Below are positions 24,679-34,297 of a stretch of 64,000 nt of DNA, piece after piece. A model generated the notes under the pieces. That model ran no database searches. It was not told where the DNA came from and worked only from the letters and a program-made list of their open reading frames with translations. The position numbers were made by a program, and so were the translations under genes. This DNA is from Spartobacteria bacterium. GTDB lineage: Bacteria > Verrucomicrobiota > Verrucomicrobiia > Chthoniobacterales > UBA10450. Numbering within the stretch: position 1 is the stretch's first letter; every line of letters starts with the position of its first letter. Location: contig PLCM01000022.1 in assembly GCA_003134765.1 (NCBI GenBank), positions 62,001 through 126,000 of the forward strand. Reading direction: 5' to 3'.

Positions 24679-26190
24679 ATGTCACCATCGACCGAACCGA
24701 GTAACGGCAAATTCATCCGCGGACTCGGACTCCTCGACTCGACGATGCTCGTGGCCGGCTCGATGATCGGCTCGGGCATCTTCATCGTTTCTTCAATTAT
24801 TGCGCGCCAGGTTGGCTCTCCCGGTTGGTTGCTCGTGGTCTGGCTGGTCACGGGCCTGTTGACCCTGATGGCAGCGCTCTCTTATGGCGAGTTGGCCGCG
24901 ATGATGCCGAAGGCCGGCGGCCAGTATGTTTACCTGCGCGAAGCCTTCTCTCCGCTCTGGGGTTTTCTATACGGCTGGACGCTTTTTCTGGTGATTCAGA
25001 CCGGCACGATCGCGGCCGTCGCCGTTGGTTTCGCGCGCTATATGGGGGTGCTCGTTCCGTGGGTGTCGGAGTCGAAGTATCTGATCGAGCCGATCCGTCT
25101 CGGCGGTTACGCGCTCTCGCTCTCGACCGCGCAATTTGTTGGACTGGCCCTGATCGCGCTCCTGACATTTATGAACACCCGCGGCCTGAGACTGGGAAAG
25201 CTGGTCCAGAACGTTTTTACCACGGCGAAAACCGGCGCGCTCATCGCGCTTGTCCTGCTCGGCATCGTGGTCGGTCTAAGGTCGGGCGCGGGGGCGGCAA
25301 ACTTCAGCGATTTTTGGACGCTCCGCGGCGGCTTGCAGGAGGTCGGCCAGGGCCTGACCGCCGCCACGGCTTTCGGCCTTTTCGTTGGCATCTGCGTGGC
25401 GCAAACGAATTCGCTCTTCTCGGCGGACGCCTGGAACAACATCACCTTCACCGCCGGCGAGGTCATTAATCCGCGCCGGAACGTTCCCCTTTCGCTCGCG
25501 TTCGGAACGATCCTCGTCATCGGCCTTTATCTGCTCGCCAATGTCGCGTATCTGGCGGCGCTTCCTTTCACGGCGATCCAGAATGCGCCGAGCGATCGCG
25601 TCGCCTCCGAAACCGCGAACGTGATTTTCCCCGGCGCGGGCGCGACCATCATGGCCATCGCGATCATGGTCTCGACTTTTGGCTGCAACAACGGGCTGAT
25701 CCTGGCCGGCGCGCGCGCCTACTATGCGATGGCGCGTGACGGTCTCTTTTTCCGCCGCGTGGGCGAGTTGAACAAGCAGCACGTCCCGGCCTGGGGCCTT
25801 ATCATTCAAGGCATCTGGGCCGGAGTCCTCGTCCTGCCGCGCACAGTGAAGACCGACGCGTCCGGCGCCGTCACCGGTTACGGCAATCTTTACGGCAACC
25901 TCCTTGATTACGTGATTTCGGCCGCGCTCATTTTCTACATCCTCACGATCATCGGCATCTTTGTGCTGCGCCGGAAACGGCCCGATGCGGAGCGCCCGTA
26001 TAAAGCCTTCGGTTACCCGATCGTGCCTGCTCTTTATATCATCGGCGGGTCCGTGATCCTCGGCGTGCTCTTTATCTACCAGACGGCGACGACCTGGCCC
26101 GGCCTTATCATCGTCCTCACCGGCGTGCCGGTTTATTTTCTCTGGAGGAAATCAGATCCCGGGGCGCCCTCGGACGACCAGCCCGCGTAG
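24679..26190 (+). CDS. APC-superfamily amino acid permease
   Basis: A 503-aa, 12-helix APC transporter with the helix-1 signature VAGSMIGSGIFIVSS and YGELAAMMPKAGGQYVYLREA in helices 2-3. GLQEVGQGLTAATAFGLFVGICVA and NNITFTAGEVINPRRNVP form the helix-6 region, and RPYKAFGYPIVPALYIIG the C-terminal part. The profile is closest to LAT/YfnA-like amino acid exchangers. It is divergent from the aspartyl protease. A second permease follows 54 bp downstream. Confidence 0.9.
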   Translation: MSPSTEPSNGKFIRGLGLLDSTMLVAGSMIGSGIFIVSSIIARQVGSPGWLLVVWLVTGLLTLMAALSYGELAAMMPKAGGQYVYLREAFSPLWGFLYGWTLFLVIQTGTIAAVAVGFARYMGVLVPWVSESKYLIEPIRLGGYALSLSTAQFVGLALIALLTFMNTRGLRLGKLVQNVFTTAKTGALIALVLLGIVVGLRSGAGAANFSDFWTLRGGLQEVGQGLTAATAFGLFVGICVAQTNSLFSADAWNNITFTAGEVINPRRNVPLSLAFGTILVIGLYLLANVAYLAALPFTAIQNAPSDRVASETANVIFPGAGATIMAIAIMVSTFGCNNGLILAGARAYYAMARDGLFFRRVGELNKQHVPAWGLIIQGIWAGVLVLPRTVKTDASGAVTGYGNLYGNLLDYVISAALIFYILTIIGIFVLRRKRPDAERPYKAFGYPIVPALYIIGGSVILGVLFIYQTATTWPGLIIVLTGVPVYFLWRKSDPGAPSDDQPA

Positions 26191-26244
26191 CGAGACCGAA
26201 ACGACTGCAACCACGAAGTAATCCAAAAAAAAGAAAGCGGACCC

Positions 26245-27750
26245 ATGGCAAATTTATTCGCAACGAAGCCGGTTGATAAGCTGATGGCAGAGGCCGCGGA
26301 AGTCGGCGAGCACAGCTTGAAGCGCTCGCTCGGGCCGGTGAACCTGACAGCGCTCGGCATCGGGGGAATCATCGGCGCGGGGCTTTTTGTGCGAACCGCG
26401 GCCGCGATCGCGGATCGCGCGGGTCCATCGGTAGTGCTGGCGTTCATCGTGGCCGGCATCGGCTGCGCGTTTGCGGGCCTCTGTTACGCGGAATTCGCTT
26501 CGATGATTCCCGTGGCCGGGAGTGCCTACACGTATTCGTACGCGACGATGGGCGAGTTGGTCGCGTGGATCATTGGGTGGGATTTGATTCTCGAATATGC
26601 GGTCGCTGCGTCGACCGTCGCCATCGCCTGGAGCGAATATGCGAATCGCGTGCTCGATTGGTTTGGATTGAAGATCCCGTACCAATGGACGCATTCGCCT
26701 TTCGAGCATGATCCAACCGGGCTGCATGGGATGATGAATGTCCCGGCGGTTGTCATTCTCCTTCTCCTCACCCTTCTGCTGATCCGCGGCACGAAGGAAT
26801 CGGCTTTCGTCAATGGACTCATCGTGGTCCTGAAAGTGAGCATTGTCCTGCTCTTCATCGGGATCGGCTGGGCATTCATTAATCCGGTGAATCATACCCC
26901 GTTGATTCCGGAGGTGACCACTTATACGACCCCGCAAGGGATCACCCACCCTTACGGCGGGATCATGGGAATCTTGGGGGCGGCCGGCGTCGTCTTCTTT
27001 GCATATATCGGTTTCGATGCGGTTTCGACCGCAGCGCAGGAGGCGCGTAATCCGAAACGCGATATGCCGATCGGCATTCTGGGTTCGCTCGTTTTTTGCA
27101 CCATTCTTTACGTGCTCTTCTCCTGGGTCCTCAGTGGCGTGGCGACGGTTCAGGATTTTCGCGAAGCCGGCCGGGAAGCGTCGGTCGCATTTGCAATCTC
27201 CAAATACATGCACGGCTACGAGTGGCTTTCGAAGTTAGTGACGGTGGCGATCCTCGCCGGATTTTCGTCGGTTATCCTCGTGATGTTGCTCGGGCAATCA
27301 CGGGTCTTCTTTTCGATGAGTAAGGACGGACTGGTGCCAAAAGTCTTTTCTGATGTGCATCCGCGGTTCCGGACACCCTATAAATCGAACATGCTCTTCT
27401 TCGTTTTCACCGGCCTGCTGGCCGCCTTTGTTCCGGCGGACGTTACCGGTGAAATGACCAGTATCGGAACCCTGTTCGCTTTCATGCTGGTTTGCGCCGG
27501 CGTGTGGATCATGCGCGTGAAACGTCCTGATCTGGAGCGCGGGTTCCGCGTCCCGGCGGCGCCCGTCGTTTCGATCCTCGGGATCGGGGTCTGCGGCGCG
27601 ATGATCTATGGCCTCGGGTGGACGAACTGGATGCGATTGATCGTCTGGCTCCTGATCGGGTTCATCTTCTACTTCAGCTACGGCAAGAACCACAGCCGGA
27701 TCAATGCGCCGCCACCGGAAATGCCGGAGGGAATCAGTCTGAGTAAGTAG
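26245..27750 (+). CDS. Cationic amino acid transporter-type APC permease
   Basis: A 501-aa APC permease of the CAT type (2.A.3.3-like). Features are LKRSLGPVNLTALGIGGIIG, YAEFASMIPVAGSAYTYSYA, GELVAWIIGWDLILEYAVAA, FFAYIGFDAVSTAAQEARNP and RVFFSMSKDGLVP. The substrate may be a basic or neutral amino acid. A purine-rich AAAAAAAGAAAGCGGA leader precedes the ATG. It likely shares a transcript with the permease upstream, although the two are only distantly related. Confidence 0.92.
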   Translation: MANLFATKPVDKLMAEAAEVGEHSLKRSLGPVNLTALGIGGIIGAGLFVRTAAAIADRAGPSVVLAFIVAGIGCAFAGLCYAEFASMIPVAGSAYTYSYATMGELVAWIIGWDLILEYAVAASTVAIAWSEYANRVLDWFGLKIPYQWTHSPFEHDPTGLHGMMNVPAVVILLLLTLLLIRGTKESAFVNGLIVVLKVSIVLLFIGIGWAFINPVNHTPLIPEVTTYTTPQGITHPYGGIMGILGAAGVVFFAYIGFDAVSTAAQEARNPKRDMPIGILGSLVFCTILYVLFSWVLSGVATVQDFREAGREASVAFAISKYMHGYEWLSKLVTVAILAGFSSVILVMLLGQSRVFFSMSKDGLVPKVFSDVHPRFRTPYKSNMLFFVFTGLLAAFVPADVTGEMTSIGTLFAFMLVCAGVWIMRVKRPDLERGFRVPAAPVVSILGIGVCGAMIYGLGWTNWMRLIVWLLIGFIFYFSYGKNHSRINAPPPEMPEGISLSK

Positions 27751-27772
27751 CGTTTCCTTATTCGCCGCTTTT

Positions 27773-27882
27773 CTGTAGCCGCTTCGCTGTGCGAAGCGCG
27801 GGGATTGGCCATCAATGCGAATCTCACGCCGCCCACCCGCCTTTGCGAAGCTTCGGCGTGGCATGCAGGGCGGCGCCTACAG
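27773..27882. repeat. Dispersed CTGTAGCC...CCTACAG repeat
   Basis: Its distal ~58 bp (CGCCCACCCGCCTT...CCTACAG) nearly match 16652-16709. It fills the spacer between convergent genes and ends 2 bp from the DUF4912 stop codon. Confidence 0.8.
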
Positions 27883-27884
27883 CA

Positions 27885-28652
27885 TCACATCGGGCTCGTC
27901 GCGCCAAAGCCGAGGATCGATTCCACGCGTTCGCGCGTCGCGAAGAGATCCGGCGCGTTCCGCAACAGCGCGCGTTGTGAAGAGGGCGGTTCGGAAAGAC
28001 CCGATTCGAGAGCGTGCAAAAGTGCGCGCTCACTTTCGGGCAGGGCGGCGTCGGAGCTATCGGCGTGATGCTGTAATCGGCCGAGTATTTCCGCGAGCGC
28101 TTCGCCGTCGTATTTCGAGCCGCGGAAACTGTCGACGATCCGTTGGAAACTCAGATGAAATGGAATGGTGGCGACATCAACGGGACCGTCGGCCGCCACC
28201 TCGTCCGGAGGCGTGATGACGGCGGCAGAGGTTGCGACAGAATTCCAGACATTTTCCGGCGCGTAATAACCAATTTCGACTCGATAGGAGCTGCGCGCGT
28301 GCAGGACGGAGAGAAGATAACTACCGGCAAGCGGTTCGACCGCGGCGGTCGATTCCTCGATCCCTTCATGCCAGAGAACGCGGAGGTGCACCTTCCGGTC
28401 GGCCGGCAGAGTGTCGCCGAAAATCGTCGCCCAATCGATGTCCCAATACGCAAAAATCGTCTTCGGATCGCGTGCGATGGCGAAGAGAAACGCGCCGCCG
28501 TACGAGCGCGGAAGTTCACCGAGATTTTCGTAGTCGTGCGAGGCGCCGGCACCGCGGGACTTTTCTGCGGGAGGCACCACGGGCTGGCTCGAGAGCACAA
28601 AGGCCGCTCCGCCTTCTGCTGCGTCGGTGAGATCAGCCAAGTCGTTCGCCAT
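27885..28652 (-). CDS. DUF4912-domain protein
   Basis: The 255-aa product contains the DUF4912 core: ENLGELPRSYGGAFLFAIARDPKTIFAYWDI, then KVHLRVLWHEG, LAGSYLLSVLHARSSYRVEIGYY and a possible phosphate/metal site. The C-terminal 100 residues are helical and acidic (YDGEALAEILGRLQ, LPESERALLHALE). DUF4912 proteins in Verrucomicrobiota often accompany glycogen-branching or alpha-amylase-like proteins, but no such neighbour is present. The start at 28652 (MANDLADLTD) gives a compact protein. Confidence 0.8.
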   Translation of the reverse strand: MANDLADLTDAAEGGAAFVLSSQPVVPPAEKSRGAGASHDYENLGELPRSYGGAFLFAIARDPKTIFAYWDIDWATIFGDTLPADRKVHLRVLWHEGIEESTAAVEPLAGSYLLSVLHARSSYRVEIGYYAPENVWNSVATSAAVITPPDEVAADGPVDVATIPFHLSFQRIVDSFRGSKYDGEALAEILGRLQHHADSSDAALPESERALLHALESGLSEPPSSQRALLRNAPDLFATRERVESILGFGATSPM

Positions 28653-29151
28653 CTTCTCACGATACACAAAATCGCTCCGCGCGACAGTGTCACGGAGGGA
28701 CGTTTTTCCAAAACGTCGAATTAATTTGGGAGATGTGTTTCGGTTGCCCTTCGACTTCGCTAACCGATAACGTTCTGTAGCGGCGGCCCTGCGTGCCACG
28801 CCGAAGCTTCCAAAAGGCCGCCAGATTCTGCGCGGCGCTACCTTTTTGGAAAAAAAATCTGACAATATCTGGTTGGCAGAGAAAGTAATGCGCGTGGCCA
28901 CGCAAAATGGTCCCCATCCGAATTCATTTTCCCATCCGAATACTCGGGAACTTATGGGGAACAGGCTTCGCCGAAGCTGACTAGCTGGACAACGAGCAAG
29001 CTATCTCGTGTAGCAACGAGGAGGGTGTAGCTGTCGTCAGCGCTGGCGGCAGCTACACTGACTTGCTTTTGGAGATGGCCTGCCCTCAGGCCGTTGGAGA
29101 AGGCGTGATTCTGTCTTCCGCCTCCGGCACGAGGGCGGGCCGGCTCCAAGC
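28653..29151. other. Intergenic region with repeats, no gene seen
   Basis: This 499-bp stretch holds GGAGGGACGTTTTTCC-AAAACGTC near 28694. A reversed partial copy of the CTGTAGC/GCTACAG family begins at 28775 (CTGTAGCGGCGGCCC, GTGCCACGCCGAAGCTTC). A hairpin GTGTAGCTGTCGTC-GGCAGCTACAC lies at about 29027-29060. Open frames here are short and lack coding character. Confidence 0.55.
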
Positions 29152-29634
29152 TTACAGCCCCGATCCAACGTATTCCGCCGAGTAATTGTCGATCTTCGCC
29201 GTGGTCCCCACGCTGGGCGCCTTCTCCACGTCGTAGGCGACATTGCTCGCGACTTTCTGCGTTTGGGTGTCGTAGATCATCACCGTCTTCTTTGCCTTCG
29301 GGGAAGTCTTCTGGCCGCGCTCCGTATCCACCGCGATGTAACGCACTTTCTTCGCTTTCATGTTCGCCCGGCGCTGAGCGGACATATGCGCGTACGATTG
29401 CCGCGCACGCATCTCGGCCACCTGCCGTTGGTGCTCCGTCGCCTCGTACCGTGCGATAGAATAGATCGTGATCGCAATTACCGCGGCGGTCACCACTGTC
29501 TCGGCGGTGCTGCTGTTGCTAAACGGGAGGCTGGGAACGTAGGGAAATTGCGCACGGGCCGTGCCGACTGACGCGCTCGCCAGAAGCGCGCCAACTGTTA
29601 CCCGGCAAATCCCTTTTAAAATTCGTGTTTTCAT
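29152..29634 (-). CDS. Small secreted or membrane-anchored protein of unknown function
   Basis: The 160-aa product begins with a signal peptide (ILKGICRVTVGALLASASVGTARAQ). A second hydrophobic stretch (ETVVTAAVIAITIYSIARY) follows, then a basic helical region (EHQRQVAEMRARQSYAHMSAQRRANMKAKKVRYIAVDT). The C-terminal part has short strands (TVMIYDTQTQKVASNVAYDVEKAP). The family is unrecognised. It diverges from the large TPR protein. Confidence 0.65.
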   Translation of the reverse strand: MKTRILKGICRVTVGALLASASVGTARAQFPYVPSLPFSNSSTAETVVTAAVIAITIYSIARYEATEHQRQVAEMRARQSYAHMSAQRRANMKAKKVRYIAVDTERGQKTSPKAKKTVMIYDTQTQKVASNVAYDVEKAPSVGTTAKIDNYSAEYVGSGL

Positions 29635-29722
29635 GTGGCTGTCCTTTATCGATCGCCCGTCCATAGGGCAAGCGAATAGCTTCGTTGCGTGCCCCTAATA
29701 CGTGTCGGGACAGGCTTCTTGC

Positions 29723-32197
29723 ATGGCAACCTCGTCGGTTGTCACGAATCCGACCCGGGAACACGAGCGCCGCAAGCCTTGCCACATCGCACGTCCATTG
29801 GTATCACCCACCGTGGCTTCTCTTCCTCTGGTTTTTATTTCAGCGGTCAGTCGTGAGCTGCGGAGTGGCCGCCAACTCGCCGCCAATACACTCAGCTTTC
29901 TCGGGTACCAGCCGATCTGGCAGGATATCTTCGGCACCGAGACCGGCGACTTGCGCGCGATGCTTCGCCAGCAAATCGATCAGTGCAAAGGCGTGCTCCA
30001 GATCGTCGGCAATTGCTACGGCGCCGAGCCGCCCGAGCCCGACCCGCGGTTTGGCCGAGTCAGCTATACACAATACGAAGCGCTGTATGCGCGCCAGCGC
30101 GGCAAAAAGGTCTGGTATCTTTTCATCGACGAAACTTTCCCCGTTGACCCCTGCGAAGGTGAACCGGCGGAATTGCGCGCGCTCCAGGCCGCTTACCGCC
30201 TGCGTTTGAAATCGGATGCGCACTTGTTCCATCCGCTCACCACTCGCGAGGGACTGGAGGCCAGCGTCCTTAAACTGCGCGGCGATCTTGTCCGCCTCCG
30301 TCGCGGCGTAAAACAATGGGCCGCCGGGGTCGCCATCCTTCTCGTGATCAGCGTCGGGCTGGGCATCTGGCTTCTTTACAGCCAACGCCAGACGACGCAG
30401 CGCGTGGAAGAAGCGCAAAAAGCCGTCGTCACGATGAGCCAGGAGATGACGAAACTGCGCGAAGGCATCTTGAAATATCCGCGCGTCGAAGCCGAGGTGC
30501 GCCAGGCGCAAACCGAAGAGAAAAATCCGGCCGTCGTCCAGGAGAAGGTCTACGACGCCTTGAGCAAGGAAGTAGGTGTCGATGCAAAGGTGCTGCAGCA
30601 GAAGCTGCCGGACGTGGCCATCAGTTTGCAGCGCGCGCCCGACGCCACCACCTATGAACGCGCCAATGCGGCTTACGTTGCCAATGACTTTCTCGAAGCG
30701 GAACGCCTCGCCGTGCAGGCCGCCGAGGAAGCACAAAAGGCCGGGGCGCCAAAACCGGCCGAGATAGTCCAGGCTTATCAGTTGGCCGGTTTCTCCGCGC
30801 AAAAGCGCGTCCAGTTCAAGACCGCGATGGAACATTTCCGCGCGGCGGAAAAACTGACCGATCGCCAAAGTAATGCCACCCAGTGGGCCGATGTCCAACA
30901 TGCCATCGGCGACTTGTTGATGGAGCAGGGTTCCTATCGCGAGGCCGAGGGCGTGTTACGCGCCGCGGCCGAGGCCCGCGAACGCGCGCTGGGCTCCGAG
31001 CACGCCGATACTCTCCGAAGCCGCACCCGACTTGCTTATGCGCAGTATCGCCAGGGTAAGTATAACGACGCCATCGCGGAGTTCCGCGGCATCGTGGCCT
31101 TGGAGGAAAGAATCTTCGGCCCGATGCATCCCGATACCTTGCTGGCCAGGAACGGCCTCGCCATTGCCCTCGATAATGGAGGCAAACCGGCGGAGGCCGA
31201 AGCCGAACATCGACGGATCCTCGCGATAAGAGAGAAAATCCTGGGACCGGAGCACGCCGACACGCTCAGGACCAGGAATAACATTGCCCTAACCCTGGAT
31301 CGCCAGGGAAAAAATGCGGAAGCCGCCAGCGAGTATCAGCAGGTCATCGACCTCGAGAACAAGGTCCTTGGGCCCGAGCACCCGGACACCCTGAGGAGCC
31401 GGAGCAGTTTTGCCTACGCCCTCGATCATCAGGGAAAGTATTCCGAGGCCGAGCTAAACCTCCGCGATGTTATTCGACTCGAAGAGCGTGTGCTGGGTCC
31501 CGAACATCCCGACACCCTGATCAGCCGTCTCAGGCTCGACAAGGTTCTGATGAGTCAGGGAAAGTTTGCTGAAGCCGAGACAGATTTTCGCGATTTGATT
31601 ACCGTTGAGGAGAAGGTCCTCGGAGCCGAACATCCCGACACGCTTTCTGCACGCTCCGGTCTGGCCAACGCTTTGCAGGCACAGGGCAAACAGTCCGAGG
31701 CCGCTGCCCAGTACCGCGAAGTGATCGCCTTGGAAGAAAAGGTCCTCGGCCCCGTGCATCCGAACACGCTGAGCAATCGCAACAGTCTGGCCAACGCCCT
31801 CATGGGCGAAAAAGGCTACGCCGACGCCGAGGCCATGTTCCGCGAACTGATTACGATCGAGACAAAAGCTCTGGGAGCTGAGGACGCCCTGACCATGAGG
31901 AGCCACCGCGGCCTGGCTAACGCGCTTTTTAATCAGGGAAAATTTCCGGCCGCCGAACCCGAGTATCGCGAAGTCCTCAGAGTAGCCGAGAAACTGCGCG
32001 GGGCCGATCACGTGGAAACTCTCGATGCCTGCTATGATCTTTCCGGCAACCTCGCCCGCGAAAGCAAGCTTCCCGAAGCGAAGCAGCTTGCCCGCCGGGC
32101 TGTCGAATCCTCCCGCAAACTCCTGGGGCCCAACCATCCCGCGACCCAGAAATACGCGAAATTCCTGGCTGAGCTCGAAACCAAAAACACGCTGTGA
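29723..32197 (+). CDS. DUF4062-like N-domain, membrane helix and kinesin-light-chain TPR array
   Basis: A protein of about 824 aa. The first part after the start resembles the DUF4062/TIR-like Rossmann module (LPLVFISAVSRELRSGRQLA, LGYQPIWQDIFGTETGDLRAMLRQQIDQCKGVLQIVG, SYTQYEALYARQRGKKVWYLF). A transmembrane helix (WAAGVAILLVISVGLGIWLLY) and a coiled coil follow. About ten TPR units of kinesin-light-chain type come last, each around 42 residues with the motif LGPEHPDTLxxRxxLAxALxxQGK. The start is uncertain: the ATG at 29723 is used, and a GTG at 29813 directly before ASLPLVF is an alternative. Likely a signalling or effector scaffold. Confidence 0.8.
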   Translation: MATSSVVTNPTREHERRKPCHIARPLVSPTVASLPLVFISAVSRELRSGRQLAANTLSFLGYQPIWQDIFGTETGDLRAMLRQQIDQCKGVLQIVGNCYGAEPPEPDPRFGRVSYTQYEALYARQRGKKVWYLFIDETFPVDPCEGEPAELRALQAAYRLRLKSDAHLFHPLTTREGLEASVLKLRGDLVRLRRGVKQWAAGVAILLVISVGLGIWLLYSQRQTTQRVEEAQKAVVTMSQEMTKLREGILKYPRVEAEVRQAQTEEKNPAVVQEKVYDALSKEVGVDAKVLQQKLPDVAISLQRAPDATTYERANAAYVANDFLEAERLAVQAAEEAQKAGAPKPAEIVQAYQLAGFSAQKRVQFKTAMEHFRAAEKLTDRQSNATQWADVQHAIGDLLMEQGSYREAEGVLRAAAEARERALGSEHADTLRSRTRLAYAQYRQGKYNDAIAEFRGIVALEERIFGPMHPDTLLARNGLAIALDNGGKPAEAEAEHRRILAIREKILGPEHADTLRTRNNIALTLDRQGKNAEAASEYQQVIDLENKVLGPEHPDTLRSRSSFAYALDHQGKYSEAELNLRDVIRLEERVLGPEHPDTLISRLRLDKVLMSQGKFAEAETDFRDLITVEEKVLGAEHPDTLSARSGLANALQAQGKQSEAAAQYREVIALEEKVLGPVHPNTLSNRNSLANALMGEKGYADAEAMFRELITIETKALGAEDALTMRSHRGLANALFNQGKFPAAEPEYREVLRVAEKLRGADHVETLDACYDLSGNLARESKLPEAKQLARRAVESSRKLLGPNHPATQKYAKFLAELETKNTL

Positions 32198-32361
32198 AAA
32201 ACCGTCCACGTGACCAGTTGGGGAATCCAGGCTGTCGCGTCGGCCGCCTTTCGATTTCCGTCCCGCCCTCCCAATAACCAAAAACAAATAATGAAGAACC
32301 GGCGCGCAATGCGCCCGTTCCGAACGAATCAAAGAAAACAGGATCAACCCAAGGAACCAAA

Positions 32362-33258
32362 ATGCTAAAACTCATCGCCATATTAACGGGCTGCTCCCTG
32401 ACGCTCGCCGTCAGTGTCCACGCCGCCGAACAGACCGACCAGCCGAACCCGAAAAAGCAGTCGCAAAAACCGAAAACCGTCCAGAAACAGCAATTTACCC
32501 CGAAGCAGCAGACAGGGCCGAACACCCACGTTCAGAAATTGCAAACCCAGCACGTGAACAGGCCGGTGACCAACGTGAATCCGAACGTCTCCAAGAAGCA
32601 ATTCCAGAAGACGCCCGTGACTAAGACCAACACGCTGCCCGCCGTTCAGTCGAACAAGATCCAGAAGAATAAACAGCAGCTTCAGACCAACAACCAGCAG
32701 CAGCTCCAAACCAACAATCAGCAACTCCAGAAGAACAAGCTGAACAAACAAGCCATCCAGAAAATCCGGGCGCAGCACGTGAATTTTCGCGCGCAACGGA
32801 ACAGCTCGATCGTCAGCGCGCAGTTCAATCAAAACTACCGCATTCAAGGAGCTCAGAATTGGAGCGGCGCCCAATACAACGCCTTTAGATCGTATCAGCC
32901 TCAGTGGCACGACCAGGGCTGGTGGAGGTCGCATCACCGTCGCCTCAGCCTGATCGGTGGCGGCTGGTACTACTGGGACGCTGGGTATTGGTATCCGGCC
33001 TGGGGTTACGATGAAGCCGCGGCCTATTACCCGTACGACGGTCCGATCTATTCAGGTCCGAGCGCGCGCCCCTTCGACCAGGTTGTGGCCGATGTGCAAA
33101 GTGCATTACAAGAGCAGGGTCTTTATCAAGGCGAAGTGGACGGCCTCCTCGGCCCGCTGACCCGCCAGGCGCTGGCCCAATACCAGAGCGCCAATGGCCT
33201 CTACGCCACCGAAACGATCGACCAACCGACGCTGGCTTCACTCGGTTTAGCCGGCTAA
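32362..33258 (+). CDS. Secreted Gln/Asn/Lys-rich protein with C-terminal peptidoglycan-binding domain
   Basis: A signal peptide ending near SVHAAEQ is followed by a ~110-residue low-complexity region rich in Q, N, K, T and V (QLQTNNQQ repeats). An aromatic Trp/Tyr-rich middle section follows (SLIGGGWYYWDAGYWYPAWGY). It ends in a PG_binding_1 domain (VADVQSALQEQGLYQGEVDGLLGPLTRQALAQYQSANGL). An AAGGAACC ribosome-binding site precedes the ATG, and a strong terminator follows the gene. It probably sits in or on the cell wall. The low-complexity stretch may be a flexible spacer. Confidence 0.85.
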   Translation: MLKLIAILTGCSLTLAVSVHAAEQTDQPNPKKQSQKPKTVQKQQFTPKQQTGPNTHVQKLQTQHVNRPVTNVNPNVSKKQFQKTPVTKTNTLPAVQSNKIQKNKQQLQTNNQQQLQTNNQQLQKNKLNKQAIQKIRAQHVNFRAQRNSSIVSAQFNQNYRIQGAQNWSGAQYNAFRSYQPQWHDQGWWRSHHRRLSLIGGGWYYWDAGYWYPAWGYDEAAAYYPYDGPIYSGPSARPFDQVVADVQSALQEQGLYQGEVDGLLGPLTRQALAQYQSANGLYATETIDQPTLASLGLAG

Positions 33259-33280
33259 GATTAAGACCTTCAAGAAACGG

Positions 33281-33313
33281 AAAGCCGCCACCATTGTTCG
33301 GTGGCGGCTTTTT
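33281..33313 (+). terminator. Rho-independent terminator
   Basis: AAAGCCGCCACC pairs with GGTGGCGGCTTT around an ATTGTTC loop, followed by a T run. It lies 22 bp after the peptidoglycan-binding protein gene. Confidence 0.9.
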
Positions 33314-33409
33314 CGTTTTAAGCGCTTTCATCAGGCTCGCAGGAGCGCAGTCATAAATCGTTGAGAGTTAAGCGAGGCTGGCTCAACCTGTCCGCGTCTT
33401 AAAAGGGCA

Positions 33410-34297
33410 ATGCGCAGGACCTGTATCATTCTCAATCCGGTGGCGGGGAAACTGCGCGACCTCGATGCGGTCGTGGCGAGGCTGGCCCGGTTGCCCAACG
33501 CCGAGATTCGGCTCACGGGCCGGCGAGGCTCGGGAGCGCGTTTTGCCCGAACTGCCCTCCGAAAAGGATGCGACATCATTGTCGCGGCGGGCGGGGATGG
33601 GACGCTGAACGAAATTATCAATGGGATCGGCGAAAATCTGAAAGATGCGCGGGTGGGCCTGATCCCGCTCGGCACCGGCAACGATTTTGCGCGAACGATT
33701 GGTGTCCCGGTGGACTTGGAAGACGCGATTGATCTGATCGCCGCGGGACCAACGCGGTCCGTCGACCTGGTGCGGGTAACAAGCGACGAGGTTCGTTATT
33801 TTGTGAACGTTTCCGCCGGCGGCTTCAGCGGATTGGTGGACGAGAAGTTGACGCCGAAGATGAAGAAAACCTGGGGACCGCTGTCTTATTTGCGGAGCGC
33901 CGCCGCGGCGTTGCCGGAACTGCGCGCGTATCGGACGACGCTGGCGCTCGACAACACTGAGTCGCTGATGCTCGATCTTTACAATGTCGTCGTGGCCAAC
34001 GGGCGCTACGTCGCGGCCGGAACGTTAATCGCGCCCGAGGCTGTCATCGATGATGGATTACTCGACATTGTCCTGATCCCACAACGTTCGGGTCCGGAGC
34101 TGGCCCTGCTGGCGGCACAAGTCGCGATGGGAACTCATCTTTCGAGCGATGCCATCGTTTTCCGAAGGGCGGCAAACGTCACCGTCAATTCCAAGCCGGG
34201 AATGTGGTTCAACGTCGACGGTGAACTGGTGGGCAACGAGCCCGCCCGTTTTGAAATTCTGCCGCGGGCACTACGTTTCATCGCACCGAAGCCATGA
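33410..34297 (+). CDS. YegS/DagK-family lipid kinase
   Basis: A 295-aa diacylglycerol/sphingosine-kinase-fold enzyme. It has IILNPVAGK at the start, the nucleotide motif VAAGGDGTLNEIINGI, LIPLGTGNDFARTI and a C-terminal GMWFNVDGELVG. It would phosphorylate a membrane lipid on the cytoplasmic face. Its stop overlaps the rfaE2 start (ATGA), suggesting translational coupling in a three-gene unit with rfaE2 and purN. Confidence 0.9.
   Translation: MRRTCIILNPVAGKLRDLDAVVARLARLPNAEIRLTGRRGSGARFARTALRKGCDIIVAAGGDGTLNEIINGIGENLKDARVGLIPLGTGNDFARTIGVPVDLEDAIDLIAAGPTRSVDLVRVTSDEVRYFVNVSAGGFSGLVDEKLTPKMKKTWGPLSYLRSAAAALPELRAYRTTLALDNTESLMLDLYNVVVANGRYVAAGTLIAPEAVIDDGLLDIVLIPQRSGPELALLAAQVAMGTHLSSDAIVFRRAANVTVNSKPGMWFNVDGELVGNEPARFEILPRALRFIAPKP

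Noticed and set aside
26254..27213. 319-aa minus-strand open frame
   Set aside because: It is antisense to the CAT-type permease and rich in Arg/His/Asp, a composition shadow.
31000..32100. Possible DNA tandem repeat or CRISPR array
   Set aside because: The periodicity is about 126 bp and matches kinesin-light-chain TPR units in frame, with divergent codons. No identical repeats with unique spacers exist here or elsewhere in the window.
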